Below, in pieces: positions 37,996 to 49,700 of a DNA stretch of 64,000 nt; position 1 is the stretch's first letter; every line of letters begins with the position of its first letter. A program made the translations under genes and the position numbers. Source of the stretch: Mytilus trossulus (taxonomy: Eukaryota > Mollusca > Bivalvia > Mytilida > Mytilidae); assembly GCF_036588685.1 (NCBI RefSeq), contig NC_086374.1, positions 93,447,059 to 93,511,058 on the forward strand, read 5' to 3'. The notes under the pieces are model-generated. The model was not told where the DNA came from. It searched no databases and saw only the letters and a program-made list of their open reading frames with translations.

Positions 37996-38389
37996 TTTAA
38001 AGTGAATTTGGCATCCAATAATAGATATAATATATTTTATAAATTTAAAAATGTATAGATGTATTTGTTACCAAATCACAAGTTCATCCAAGTCAGGATC
38101 ATATATACTGTTCCCAGACCAAGTTGACTAGTTTAACAAAACAAAAAGTTGTTTTTATTATTCATCCCTTAAAGTCAAGTATTTAAACAATCATACATGT
38201 AATTCATAATTTATTTAAAAAAATTTTTTTTTTTTTGGGGGGGGGGGCGGTATCAGGCATTACATCGTCAAAAAGCATCTAGCAATTACAATACACTGAT
38301 AAGTTAAGTATTCAAAATCAATTTAAAGTTTTCCCAACATTCTATGACTGATGCTTGATAAGTTTTCTTTTCAATAATAAATAACTTAC

Positions 38390-38515
38390 TTTGTTCTTTA
38401 TTTGGCCTTTTGAATTTATTTGGATTCGAGTGTCACTGATAAGTCTTTTGTAGAAGAAACGCGCGTCTGGCATATAAACTAAATTTAGTCCTAGTATCTA
38501 TGACGAGTTTATTTA
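38390..38515 (+). repeat. Family D fragment, variant subfamily, inside the composite element
   Basis: TTTATTTGGCCTTTTGAATT to AGTATCTATGACGAGTTT, with AAACGCGCGTCTGGC in the middle. Confidence 0.6.
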
Positions 38516-38722
38516 TCAGGTACTAAGTAAATGTGATTGTTGTTTTAAATCAGTATACATGGTATGAAGGTAGTTTATATTGATATTTTATTCTTCAAAA
38601 ACTTCACAAGAAACGACAAATCCCAAGCTGTTGTTTATAACCATGAGACAATAAGAAGCAATCAAATGGAAAACTATGAGTCCCTTTCAAATATTTAAAC
38701 TTCCATAAGAGTCCTACTAAAA

Positions 38723-38846
38723 TGCGCCCGGGAGCGCCCCGTGTGAAGAACAAGCACCAGGGGAAAGAAAAGGCGCCCGGGGAAGAACAAATAGCGCCCG
38801 GGGAAAAGAAAAAGCGCCCGGGGAACAAAAATAGCGCTCGGGGAAA
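38723..38846 (+). repeat. GC-rich minisatellite (GCGCCCGGGGAA plus A-rich spacer)
   Basis: Five to six units of about 22 bases alternate a GCGCCCGGGG block with an A-rich block. The GC content contrasts sharply with the AT-rich surroundings. Confidence 0.8.
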
Positions 38847-39558
38847 TTATTTAGATATTTTATTGGCATGGGACAACCTTGTGTCCGGCAATGAGATAAG
38901 TTATGCACATTGATCTTTTTTTAAATTTTAGACAATTTATTTGCAGATAAGGATAATAGACATTTGTAATAAAACACAAAAACAAGTATAAATGTTTCAA
39001 TTTTAACAATAATAAATGAATAGGCCTACTATACTATTTCGAAAGACAGATAATAATCGATCGCAGTTTATGCGGAATATTAATAAAATGTAAGACTTTT
39101 TCAAAAACGATATCCAAAATGAAAAATGTAAAAAAAAAAACTTAAATTTCGCAGATAAATATTTATCTAATCAAAATGAAAAGTGCACATAATAAATCAG
39201 CAGATAAAGCAGTACTATACATGTACCGTAGTACAAACAAGGGGGTTAAAAGCAGGGGTTTGGTTTAAGTTAAAAATTAAGCATTAACACCCTGATAAGC
39301 ATTTTCATTAAGACAGTTGTAGTTTTATAAAAAGATATAACCATATCTTTATCAGCATCTGCATAAAAAAAGGTGTTCACCATGCAGTTGCTAAAATATT
39401 AGACCTAAGGCACTGATTATTTTTAAGTAACAAAATATACGTTTTGATCGAGGACAATATCGTTCATGATTCTTCTATATACTCTCATGTTTATATTTAT
39501 TTACTTATGTATATACAATTTTGCAATCTAAAATCTAAATGCAAAAGTGCAACAACCG

Positions 39559-40181
39559 TTTTGTTGGCTTCTTCATACTTTTATAAGAGAGGGACGAAAG
39601 ATACCAAAGGGACAGTCAAACTCATAAATCTAAAACAAACTGACAACGCCATGGCTAAAAATGAAAAAGACAAACAGAAAAACAATAGTACACATGACAC
39701 AACATAGAAAACTAAAGAATAAACAACACGAACCCCACCAAAAACCAGGGGTGATCTCAGGTGCTCCGGAAGGGTAAGCCAGATCCTGTTCCACATGTGG
39801 CACCCGTCGTGTTGTATAAGCCTCAATGCATTGTAAAATTAATTGTTTTGTTAAAATTATGGACATATATAATTGCTCTATAAAAAAAATCAACTTGGGA
39901 GCCTCCATGGGGAAAATCCCCCGCAAATAGTGACAGTTGGCAGGTATGATTGTCGCTAAATAGCTGCTTATATATAAATGAATTCTAGTCAAATCGGCTA
40001 TAAGCAGCTAGTTAGCGACAAGCACACCTGCCAACTGTAACTATTTGCGGGTGATTTCCCCAATGGAGGCTCCCAAATTGATTTTTTTAAAGATCAATTA
40101 TATATATGTCCATAATTTTAACAAAAAAAATAATTTTACAATGCATTGAGGCTTTTAAAAGTATGAAGAAGCCAACAAAAA
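39559..40181. mobile_element. Long hairpin (fold-back) element interrupted by a family-C repeat
   Basis: The left arm (39559-39587 plus 39821-39985) and right arm (about 40000-40181) are inverted copies over roughly 190 bp with a short loop. The left arm is split by a 227-bp family-C repeat; the right arm keeps the uninterrupted sequence (CTTTTAAAAG). Confidence 0.75.
39588..39814 (+). mobile_element. Interspersed family C repeat, inserted copy with 6-bp duplication
   Basis: It starts AGAGGGACGAAAGATACC and ends near CACCCGTCGTGTTG, as do the copies near 12628 and 14520. TATAAG flanks both sides (39582-39587 and 39815-39820). The right arm of the host hairpin shows the pre-insertion site, so this is a genuine mobile unit. 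Confidence 0.75.
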
Positions 40182-40764
40182 TCATAACACTGTATTTGAA
40201 GGCCACCTTGAAAACTTAAATATATATTGTATAAAGAGAGTTAAAAAAATTAAATTATAAGATAAATATATCATGAAAATAAATGTTTCCACTTGTGTCA
40301 CATATTTTAGAAAAATTCAAAAAATAGTTTCAACGATACTGAAAACTCAGAAGAATACATCCTAATAGTTCTTTTCGCTTCTTGTCGCTTCTTGACGCTT
40401 CTTGACGCTAAAATTCTTTTTTGTCGCTAATTAGTGAGACCGTTTTTTCAAATTTACTGTTTCGTATTTTATTTCTTCCTGATATTTGTTTTTTTGCTAA
40501 TGTCAAAATAGATAATAAGAATAATAATAAAAAAAAATTGTTTGAATTCTTACATTATAACATGATATACAAGGAAATGAATTGAAAACAGTTAGTACGA
40601 AACAAAACTAACTGTAACTATTGTAAACAACATGGCTGACTAGAATTTTTTTTCATTGACATTGTCTGTTCTTTTTTATTTGGCTAAAAGTTACACAGAT
40701 TCTATCTTTTACATCTGAAAATGTGACATGAAGTATATCTGTTTGACAAATTTCAACTCTCGAA

Positions 40765-43700
40765 ATGGCAAAAGCAAATGTGAAGAATAACCCCAAGGAA
40801 AATGGTCTTCAAGTTCTAGGAGAAAATGAAGATACATTTAATTTCTCTAATAGGTTAGTTAATATGTATCTGTATTGGTATGAGTAGAATTCTGTAATGG
40901 ATTTTTTACATGGAGGAGAAGAGCACTGTTGTTATGGGCAATGTTCTTGTAGAGATGGAATTTAATGTGTCACTGTCATACAAGTGAGAGGTTTTGCTAG
41001 CTATAAAAATGTTCAAAAGTTCAATCCACTATTTTCTACAGAAGAAAATGCCTGTAAGAATTCAGGAATGTGACAGTTGTTCAATCCATTTGTTTGAGCT
41101 TTTGATTTTGCCATTTGATTTAATTATAGGGACTTTCTGTTTTTAATTTTCCTCTGAGTATTTTTGTGATTTTGCTTTTTAAATGCCTCCAAAGAACCTG
41201 CATGCACAACTTTATCTGGTAGTTGGTTCCAGTAAATAGTTATTTCCACAAAATTTGAATGTTTACTCTGTGGCTTTATACATGTACATGCTTCCCAAAA
41301 AATCTGTTCAGTTATATAAAAACACAAAAGTCTGAAAGCTCTAATATACCACCACTCCGAAAAGAGGGCTCACTTACATCTGACTCAAAAGCGAAAGCTA
41401 ACATTCTAAATGAACAGTTCAAAAAAGCATTCACACCTGTAACAGATGACCCAATACCAGACAAGGGCGTCAGTAAACATCCACAAATGCCTGATATTAA
41501 AATACAACAACAGGGCATAGAAAAACTTCTAAATAACATTAACATCAACAAAGCAGCTGGGCCTGATCTCATCCATGGTAAAATTTTAAAAGAGTGTAAA
41601 TCATCCATCACTCCCATCTTAACAATCATATTCCAATCATCACTCAATTCTGGAAAGATCCCAGATGACTGGCGTCGCGCAAGTGTATGTCCAGCATTCA
41701 AAAAAGGCGACAAACATGACCCAATAAACTATCGCCCGATATCATTGACTTGCATCTGCTGCAAACTATTAGAACATGTTGTAGCTAGTAGCATAATGAA
41801 ACACCTGGAAAAAAATAAAATATTGTATGATTTACAACATGGTTTTCGATCGTCCCGCTCCTGTGAAACTCAGCTAATATCATTTATTCAAGATCTTGCA
41901 AATTCAAATAATAAAAACATTCAAATAGACATCATAATAATGGATTTCGCAAAAGCATTTGATAAAGTTTCACATCAACACCTCATGTACAAAATTGGTT
42001 TCTACGGTATAAATTGCAATGCATATCATTGGATCCAAGATTTCTTAACAAACAGAACACAAACTGTAGTCCTTGAAGGTGAAACATCAAATAAAATACC
42101 TGTAACATCTGGGGTACCTCAAGGCACAGTGCTTGGTCCAATTTTATTTTTAATCTTCATTAACGATTTGGCAGAATATATTGAACATAGCACATAAAGA
42201 TTGTTTGCAGATGATAGTATTATTTATAGAGAAATTAAAAAAACAGATGACGCATATAAATTACAGTCTGACTTAGAAGCGGCTGGCAGGTGGGAGCAGG
42301 ACTGGCTCATGCATTTTCATCCTGATAAGTGCAACATTCTCAGTGTAACTCAAAAACGCAAACCTTTAGACTTCACTTATAAATTACACAATCACTCTCT
42401 AGAAAAAGTTGACTCTACAAAATATTTAGGCCTAACTCTTCAATCAAATTTAAAATGGGACAAACATATAGATAACATGACATCAAAAGCAAATCAGTCC
42501 CTTGGATTTATTCGTAGAAACCTAAAAATAGCCTCTCCAAAAGTTAAAGCACATGCATATAAAGCTCTTGTACGACCAAAATTAGAGTACTGCTCAACAA
42601 TCTGGGATCCACATCAAAAACAGCAAATTACACAAATCGAAAAAGTTCAGAGAAGAGCAGCACGCTTCTCATGCAATCGCTTCCATAACACCAGCTCAGT
42701 TACTGAAATGATGACAGACCTAAAATGGTACCCACTCGAAATTAGGCGCTTACGTTACAGACTTGTTTTCTTCTAAAAATTATTCATGAAATTGTTGCAG
42801 TCCCTACACATAACCTTTTGATACCACTAGACAATAGAACCAGACATAGCAATCCGCACTCATTTAGGCAAATACAAACATCTAAAGACAGTTATAAATA
42901 TTCTTTTTATCCACGAACAATTATAAATTGGAACTATCTGCCACAACAAATAGTATCATGCAGTACAGTAGAGGGATTTAAGAGTATGATCACAGAATCT
43001 GCTCTCATCCCCATATTCTATCCCTAACTATTCTGTTATCAAATGTATATAGTTTTATCAAAATTTTTTTTTTGAATGTACATACGTTATTTTGTTTTTT
43101 CTTGATATTGTTATTTTTGATTTTTTCCTGCTAAAATGTAAATTATAAATTTTATAGTCAACGCCCGCGAATAATCTTCAATAATTGAAGGATCGCTAGA
43201 AACCTAAAGAAGAAGAAGAATGTGTACTTACATGTAAATAAGCTAGTCCTATAATATTAGACTTTTAAGAGGGTGGTGCTTGCACGAAAAAAAACATGAA
43301 ATAACACATAATTTCACGTGAATTAATTACTGTAATGAACGTTGCAGGAAAAATAAATGCTTTTATGCGAACCTTTTTTGAGTGAGTCACTGTCTTCTCA
43401 TATAAACTCTTTGTTTTACTTGATATTCCCGATTTAGTATACACATTTATGATATAATTGGTTTACGGCTTTTAAAAAAGTATTTCTTGATAATCCCTGC
43501 CAAGTGTTTGAATTTTATTTGAAAAATACCGAGCACGCAAAATAAGACTTTAAAATCACAATGCACATAAAATTAAATAAGCAGATCATGTTGAACGAGG
43601 CACCTGTCTTGCACGACCGAATGTCAAATAAAAAAGTAAAAACATGCTGAACGTGAAATAAAAAACTGCGATCACGTTGCACGAAAATCAGCCTTAACCA

Positions 43701-46700
43701 CCCTCTCTAAAAGTTTATATCTGACATTTACATTCAACGTTTTTATTGGATATATTTTTTTTTACTATCAATGTTAAACCTTAGTTGCGGTTCAAAATTG
43801 ATAGTAAAAAAAAATCTGATAAAAAACGTTGAATGTAAAATGATATGAACCTGCAGCGTCTTATATTATAGGACTAGTAAATAAGCTATCCAAGGTTATT
43901 GATTTTTTGTCGTTCAATAACACCCTGACACTACTATTAGGCATACTTTTGTAGTAGAAGTCTGAGGTTTAATAATGATCAGTGATACAGAATGTTGAAT
44001 TTTTCAGTGCCAGTCAGAAAAACCCACCTGTCTCTAGTCGATCATCATCCCAAGCTAGTAGAAGGACACCAACTCCAACAAAACAAATTTCACTTACAGC
44101 TGTCAGGAGAAGAGAAGAAAGGTAATTTTCACTGTAAAAAATGTTTTCGACTTGATCAATAATCCTAATACTTCTCAAAATGAGGAACTCAAAAGTAATG
44201 TGTAAACAAAAAATCTCTGTGTAGTGATATTTCTATTTGAACAAGTGACTGACCTTAACCATTTGTGTTGATTTGAAAAGTAAAGGAAAATAGAAAAATG
44301 TGTAAAAACTATGGAGCTATTAAATGTGTTCAAATTATTTAATTTTCAAAAACTTGTGTAAAAAAAGGGACTTTTTTACTATGAGGAACTGCATCACAAA
44401 AGGATTTTCAGAGTATGCTAACTTACGGAATAAGTAATCTCACTTCTTACCCAAAAAATTAACCCATTTGTGAAAATGTATCAGATTCCAAACAAGCCAT
44501 CACACACATCCAAGTTTACAATATGGACTGAGCTACAGAAGAAAACTTTACCATTACCGCCTAAGGAGAAACAATTGCACATATTGCCCCAACTACAAAA
44601 AAATGAAATAGAAATCAAATCAACAAGAAAATGAATGAATTGGAAGTTCAAAGCAATGTTTTATTTTTGTATTGTTATATACATTCCGTTGGCGGCGGCG
44701 GTGGCGTCCAAAAATATTCACTATATATGTGGTTAAAGTTTTTGAAATTTTAAACACTTTTCTTAACTATCCTGGATTTCTACCAAACTTGGACAGAAGC
44801 TTGTTTATGATCATAAGATAGTATCCAAATTTTTTTTTTATTTTTCTGTATTTTACTTATAACATGTATAAATGGACTTAGTTTTTCCACCAGTAACCAT
44901 TACTCTGTGGTTTCTTAAACTATCCTGGAGTTGTACCAAACTTGGACAGAAGCTTTTTTATGATCATAAGATAGTATCCAGAAGTAAATTTTGTAAAAAT
45001 AAAATTCATATTTTTCTGCATTTTACTTATAAAATGGATTTTCTTCCAGTTAACATTACATACAGTCTGCAGTTACAGTTTTTAAAACATCTTTAAGATT
45101 CTTAAACTATCCTGGATTTTTACCAAACTTGAAAAGAAGCTTCTGACAATCAAAGATAGTAACAAGGGAATATTTTTATTGATTTTTTTCATCATTTTTT
45201 GAGTTTGTGATTAACAGAAAAAGTAGGCGAGACACTGGGTTCTGTGGAACCCTTACAATTTTTTTCTTTGCAGTTTTCATCAAGAAGATGACCCCTCTAA
45301 GGTTGAAGAGCTGAGGAAATCCATGAAATTAGAAGCAGAGAGGTAATACACCATACAAGTATATGTTTCTCTGTCTGTCCAAGATAGTACAATGTAACAT
45401 CTTAATTTGAAGAAAAGTTATTGTTGTAAATTGCCATACTCTTATACAGGTTTTGTGGCCTAATAAAAGGCTCAATGTTTGTCCCTTCCAATATACCTCC
45501 ATTTTTTTCTAGCTTTCACTACATTTCATTTCAAGTCTTTCATCCAAGAAGACACTATTGCAGGACCTACATGTATACAGATCTAACATTGTTGGGTTGC
45601 TGTTTAGACGAGTTATATATGTGTTGTGTTTATTGTTAATTTGACAATTGTTCTTGTCCTAATTATGCATAGAATTATAAGCAAACATAAACTATCAATA
45701 TTGATATAATAAGCTGAGAGAATACAAGGGATATATACCCACTATATTTATTTACGAGGAATGAGATTTATACCAATAAATTTTTATGATGATTTTTTGT
45801 AATAATGTTTGTTGTAAATTTTGTGAGTGAAGAAATTAAATAAATTTCAATAAATTTGAAAATTTTGATTTTTTTGTTGAAAAAAACAAGTACAAAAAAC
45901 AAGGTTTTGATAATGGTCTTATTTTACCTATGTTTTCCCTTGAATTTGACATGTTTATTTAAAAATTTAACATATAATCAGATTAAAGATTTTTATGCTT
46001 CATATGAATTTGTACTATGCATGCTTTTTCAATGGAAATTGTGACCTCTCAATGCATTCTACATGTATACACAGGCAAATTTCACTCACATCAATTTCAC
46101 GTGAATTTAAATTTATGTGAATCTCACGTGAAATTCACATCAATTTCACCTCAAACAAGCTTATACGTGAAACTCACATAAAATCATTTTTTGTGAGTTT
46201 CACGTGATTCTCATGTAGTTTCACGTGATTCTCATGTGAAACTCATGTGAATTTCACATGAAAATCACATAAATTTTTTTCATGTGAAATTCACATGAAT
46301 TTATAAAATAGAGTTATTTAAGTAACATATAAATTTTCAAATTTGATCAAAATCATGAAAAATATAAAAAAAAATTGTTGTAAATTTCACGTGAAATTCA
46401 TGTGAAAAATTTCACATCAGATTCATTTGAATCTCAATTCACGTGAGATTCACATGAAAATTTTCACGTGAGTTTCATGTATAAGCTAGATTGAGGTGAA
46501 TCTCACGTGCAATTTTTCATGTGAATTTCATGTGAGATTCATGTGAAATTCATGTGAGCAAATTTTGCCTGTGTATAGCACAAAAAGCCATGAGACAAAG
46601 ATATGTCTATTCAAAGTTGAAATAAACCCACATGTTGAAGATTAATTATAATCAACATTTTGGAATAACACTAACATTTAGAAATAATACCAATTTTTCT

Positions 46701-49700
46701 GGACCAGATGCACTTTTTTTGACAATTAATGTCTCAGCAATAATTATACCATGATGTTCAAGGCAAGTTTTGTACAAAGTGTATAATTTAAGGTAAATTA
46801 ATGTCTACATATTTTTTTAAAAATTTTCTCACAAGGAGTTTTGTTAAAGAACCAACAGATCTGAATGAGTTTGTTGTTGAAAGAAATACAGCTGGAAGTC
46901 ATGTGACAAAGACTAAGAAAACTTCAAGACACAACTGCTATCATAATGGTAAAATCATTATTTAAAACATGGAAAAGCCAGTAGATATATAGACCATTGA
47001 CATGGATAAAATTTGTGTTTTGTTATAGATAGACTCTCTCCTGTTTACCAAACTTTAAATTTTTGAAAAACTAAGGATTTTCTTATCCCAGCATAGATTA
47101 CCTTTTTTTGGCACAACTTTTTGGAATTTTGGATCCTCAATGGTCTTCAACTTTGTACTTGTTTGGCTTTATAAATATTTTGATATGAGCGTCACTGATG
47201 AGTCTTATGTAGACGAAACGTGTGTCTGGCGTACTAAATTATAATCCTGGTACCTTTGATAACTATTAAGGAGGCTCGCGGGTATAAAAAATTCAGCAAA
47301 AAATTAAACATTTGTTTTTTCACTACAAATTTTATTTATTACACTATTAGTTATTACTTTATAATATGATACAAAAATTACAAAAATCACCCAGACAAAT
47401 CCATTTGTTTTGGCCACAGATGACTTTAAAAATGTTTATATCATTGAAAAAGCTCCAAATTATCTCCCTTTGGTTCAAAAATGACATTTTTTTACGTTTA
47501 AATGGAAAATATCTTTTTTAACTCATGGGTGACCTACATTTTTTATTATTGTTTTCAAACAAGCTGTACATAAACTAAATAATTGTAAAATTTAAGTGAT
47601 TTCTGTAATTCAGTTCTTTTTTTATTTCGATATTACCAATATTTCTCCTATTAGTTCAACAGAAAAAAAGGACATTAACATAAATGTATACTTCTTTCGA
47701 ATGGCAGATTGTGAGCTTAAATGAACGGCGACCCCATATTTTTATTTTATATTTCTATTAGGTATAAGATAAGTTTTAGTCATAGAAAAAAATAGCAAAA
47801 TGCTATGTAGGAAAAAAAAGTTGATTTAGACCCTTGAGCCCCCTTAAAAGTTATCTGTGATAAATTTTTTAATTGTTTTGAAATAATGTACATACCTCAG
47901 AATTAAAGATAAAAACTACACATTACATGACTCATTTAAAAAAAAAATCTGAATTAAAATGAAGATTTACAATTTTTAGATTATTTTATTTAAATACACT
48001 CAGGAAAGAGAAAAGAAAGATCCTTCTACCCATTCTTGTCTTTCTAAATATTTCACAACATGATGATATATATATGTTAAACTGTAGTAATCACATGAAT
48101 TATTTGCCCCTGAAAATTCACAACTTAATGGCAACACTTGTTGATTTGCATTATTCATCACTTCTCTTGAAATAGATGGCAAAACTTAACCCCATATTAA
48201 TTCAGTTGTTATATTCTACTGCTCTATGGTGGCTACCTACCAATACAATGAAATATCGTCAATCAATCAGTCTTCACTTAGGATTTCATATACCTATGTT
48301 GATAAAATTGAACTAACTGGTCACCTCTCAATTAAAGACCAGATAGCAGCCAAAGGTCACCAATTGGTGTTTGTTAAAAGAAAATATTAGGGATTAAATA
48401 TTGAATATGATTACAATAATAACAAATCCTTTAGACTTTTTGCTATGTAGATAATTATTTAGGTATTTTTAAAATATAAAATGTTTCTACAATTGTATTT
48501 TGTCAAACTGTATACCTTTCTTGTTAAAACCGAAATAATGACAGACATACTAACCATACTGATCAGTAAATAAAGTAACCAATGTATCCATGACTGTAGA
48601 TTTTTTCTACTTTTTCAGGGGATGTTGAAACTGCAGTACAGAATGAGAAGAAAAAACCAATGTAAGTTCAGATTGCTCAATTCTGTAGTTAACCTTGTGA
48701 TGAGGGTTGCAGGTTGAATGCAAGTCTTCAGTCAGAATTGTGACACTTTAAATTAAGCCTGTTTGAAAAAAAAAGTTATTTATATGACAAATAATGTTTA
48801 ATACCAGAATAAGATTTATCTTTTCTTTCACGTAAGGAAAGTTGTATATATGTTATAGACCCTTTTCTACATTCTTTTGGTGTTTTTTTTGTTTGAAGTT
48901 GAATTTTTTGTTCCTGGTGAACGAAAACAATGAAAACAAAATGTTATATTTAAGACCTGAAATGCCAAAGAAACCAGTTGATAAAGCAACATCGAACACT
49001 ACAGACAAAAAGAAAGAAGAAAGTAGCAGTGAAGAAAGTAGTGATGAAGAAGAGGAAGAAAGAAAAGCCCCAAATCAGTTGTTGATGGAAGTATGTTTAA
49101 ATTTTAGATTAAGGATGGAATCGTAGTGATCATATTAAATCTAACTTAAATTTTGATCTTTTCATCAACAGGTATTGTCAGAATGGAGGTCCAGTTGGAT
49201 AATGAACTTTTTCACTTGACCAATATTTTAGGAAATGCAGATGATTGGAATTAAGTACTTTATAAATTCCTTTATATAAAAGATAAGAAGTGGTATGATT
49301 TCCGATTAGACAACTCTCTACAAAAGGCCAAATGACACAGAAATTAACAACTATAGGTTAATGTATGGCTTTTAACAATGAGCAAAACCCATACCACCTA
49401 GTCAGCTATAAAAGACCATGAAATGACAATGTGAAACAATTCAAACGAGAAAACTAACAGCCTTATTTACAATGTATAAAATTGAGAATGGAAATGGGGA
49501 ATTGCATGTTTATGTTGTTTCTGTGCAATCAATTGAAAATAGTTTAACCAATGGGTTTCAAATGTTGATGTGTTGTTAAACCTTGTTCTTTTCAGTTTTT
49601 AGAATGTATATATGCAAAAGACTTTCCTACTGCTGCAAAGTTATGTAAAATGAGTAAGTGTTCATTACTGCTATTGACTCAGCTGATCATTTGTGCTTTA

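Larger units (their letters stand above)
37855..40446. mobile_element. Composite 2.6-kb inverted-repeat element with 11-bp repeats in its termini
   Basis: The ends are inverted copies beginning GGTCTCACTAATTAGCGAC, followed by repeats of GCGTCAAGAA(G): two units on the left, three on the right. Flanking GTTTTTTTTC and GTTTTTTC look like a short target duplication. Inside are a 19-bp array (37907-37995), a G tract (about 38238), a family-D fragment, a GC-rich minisatellite (38723-38846) and a long hairpin that itself contains an inserted repeat (39559-40181). No transposase is visible. The TIR identity is clear; whether everything between moved as one unit is inferred. Confidence 0.6.

Noticed and set aside
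38722-38913. Short ORFs on both strands with A-P-G-E repeats
   Set aside because: They are produced by the GC-rich minisatellite.
41165-41310. Twin-priming inversion of the LINE
   Set aside because: The inverted piece encodes the 3' end of the polymerase, not the missing 5' part, and is more diverged, so it is a separate older insertion.
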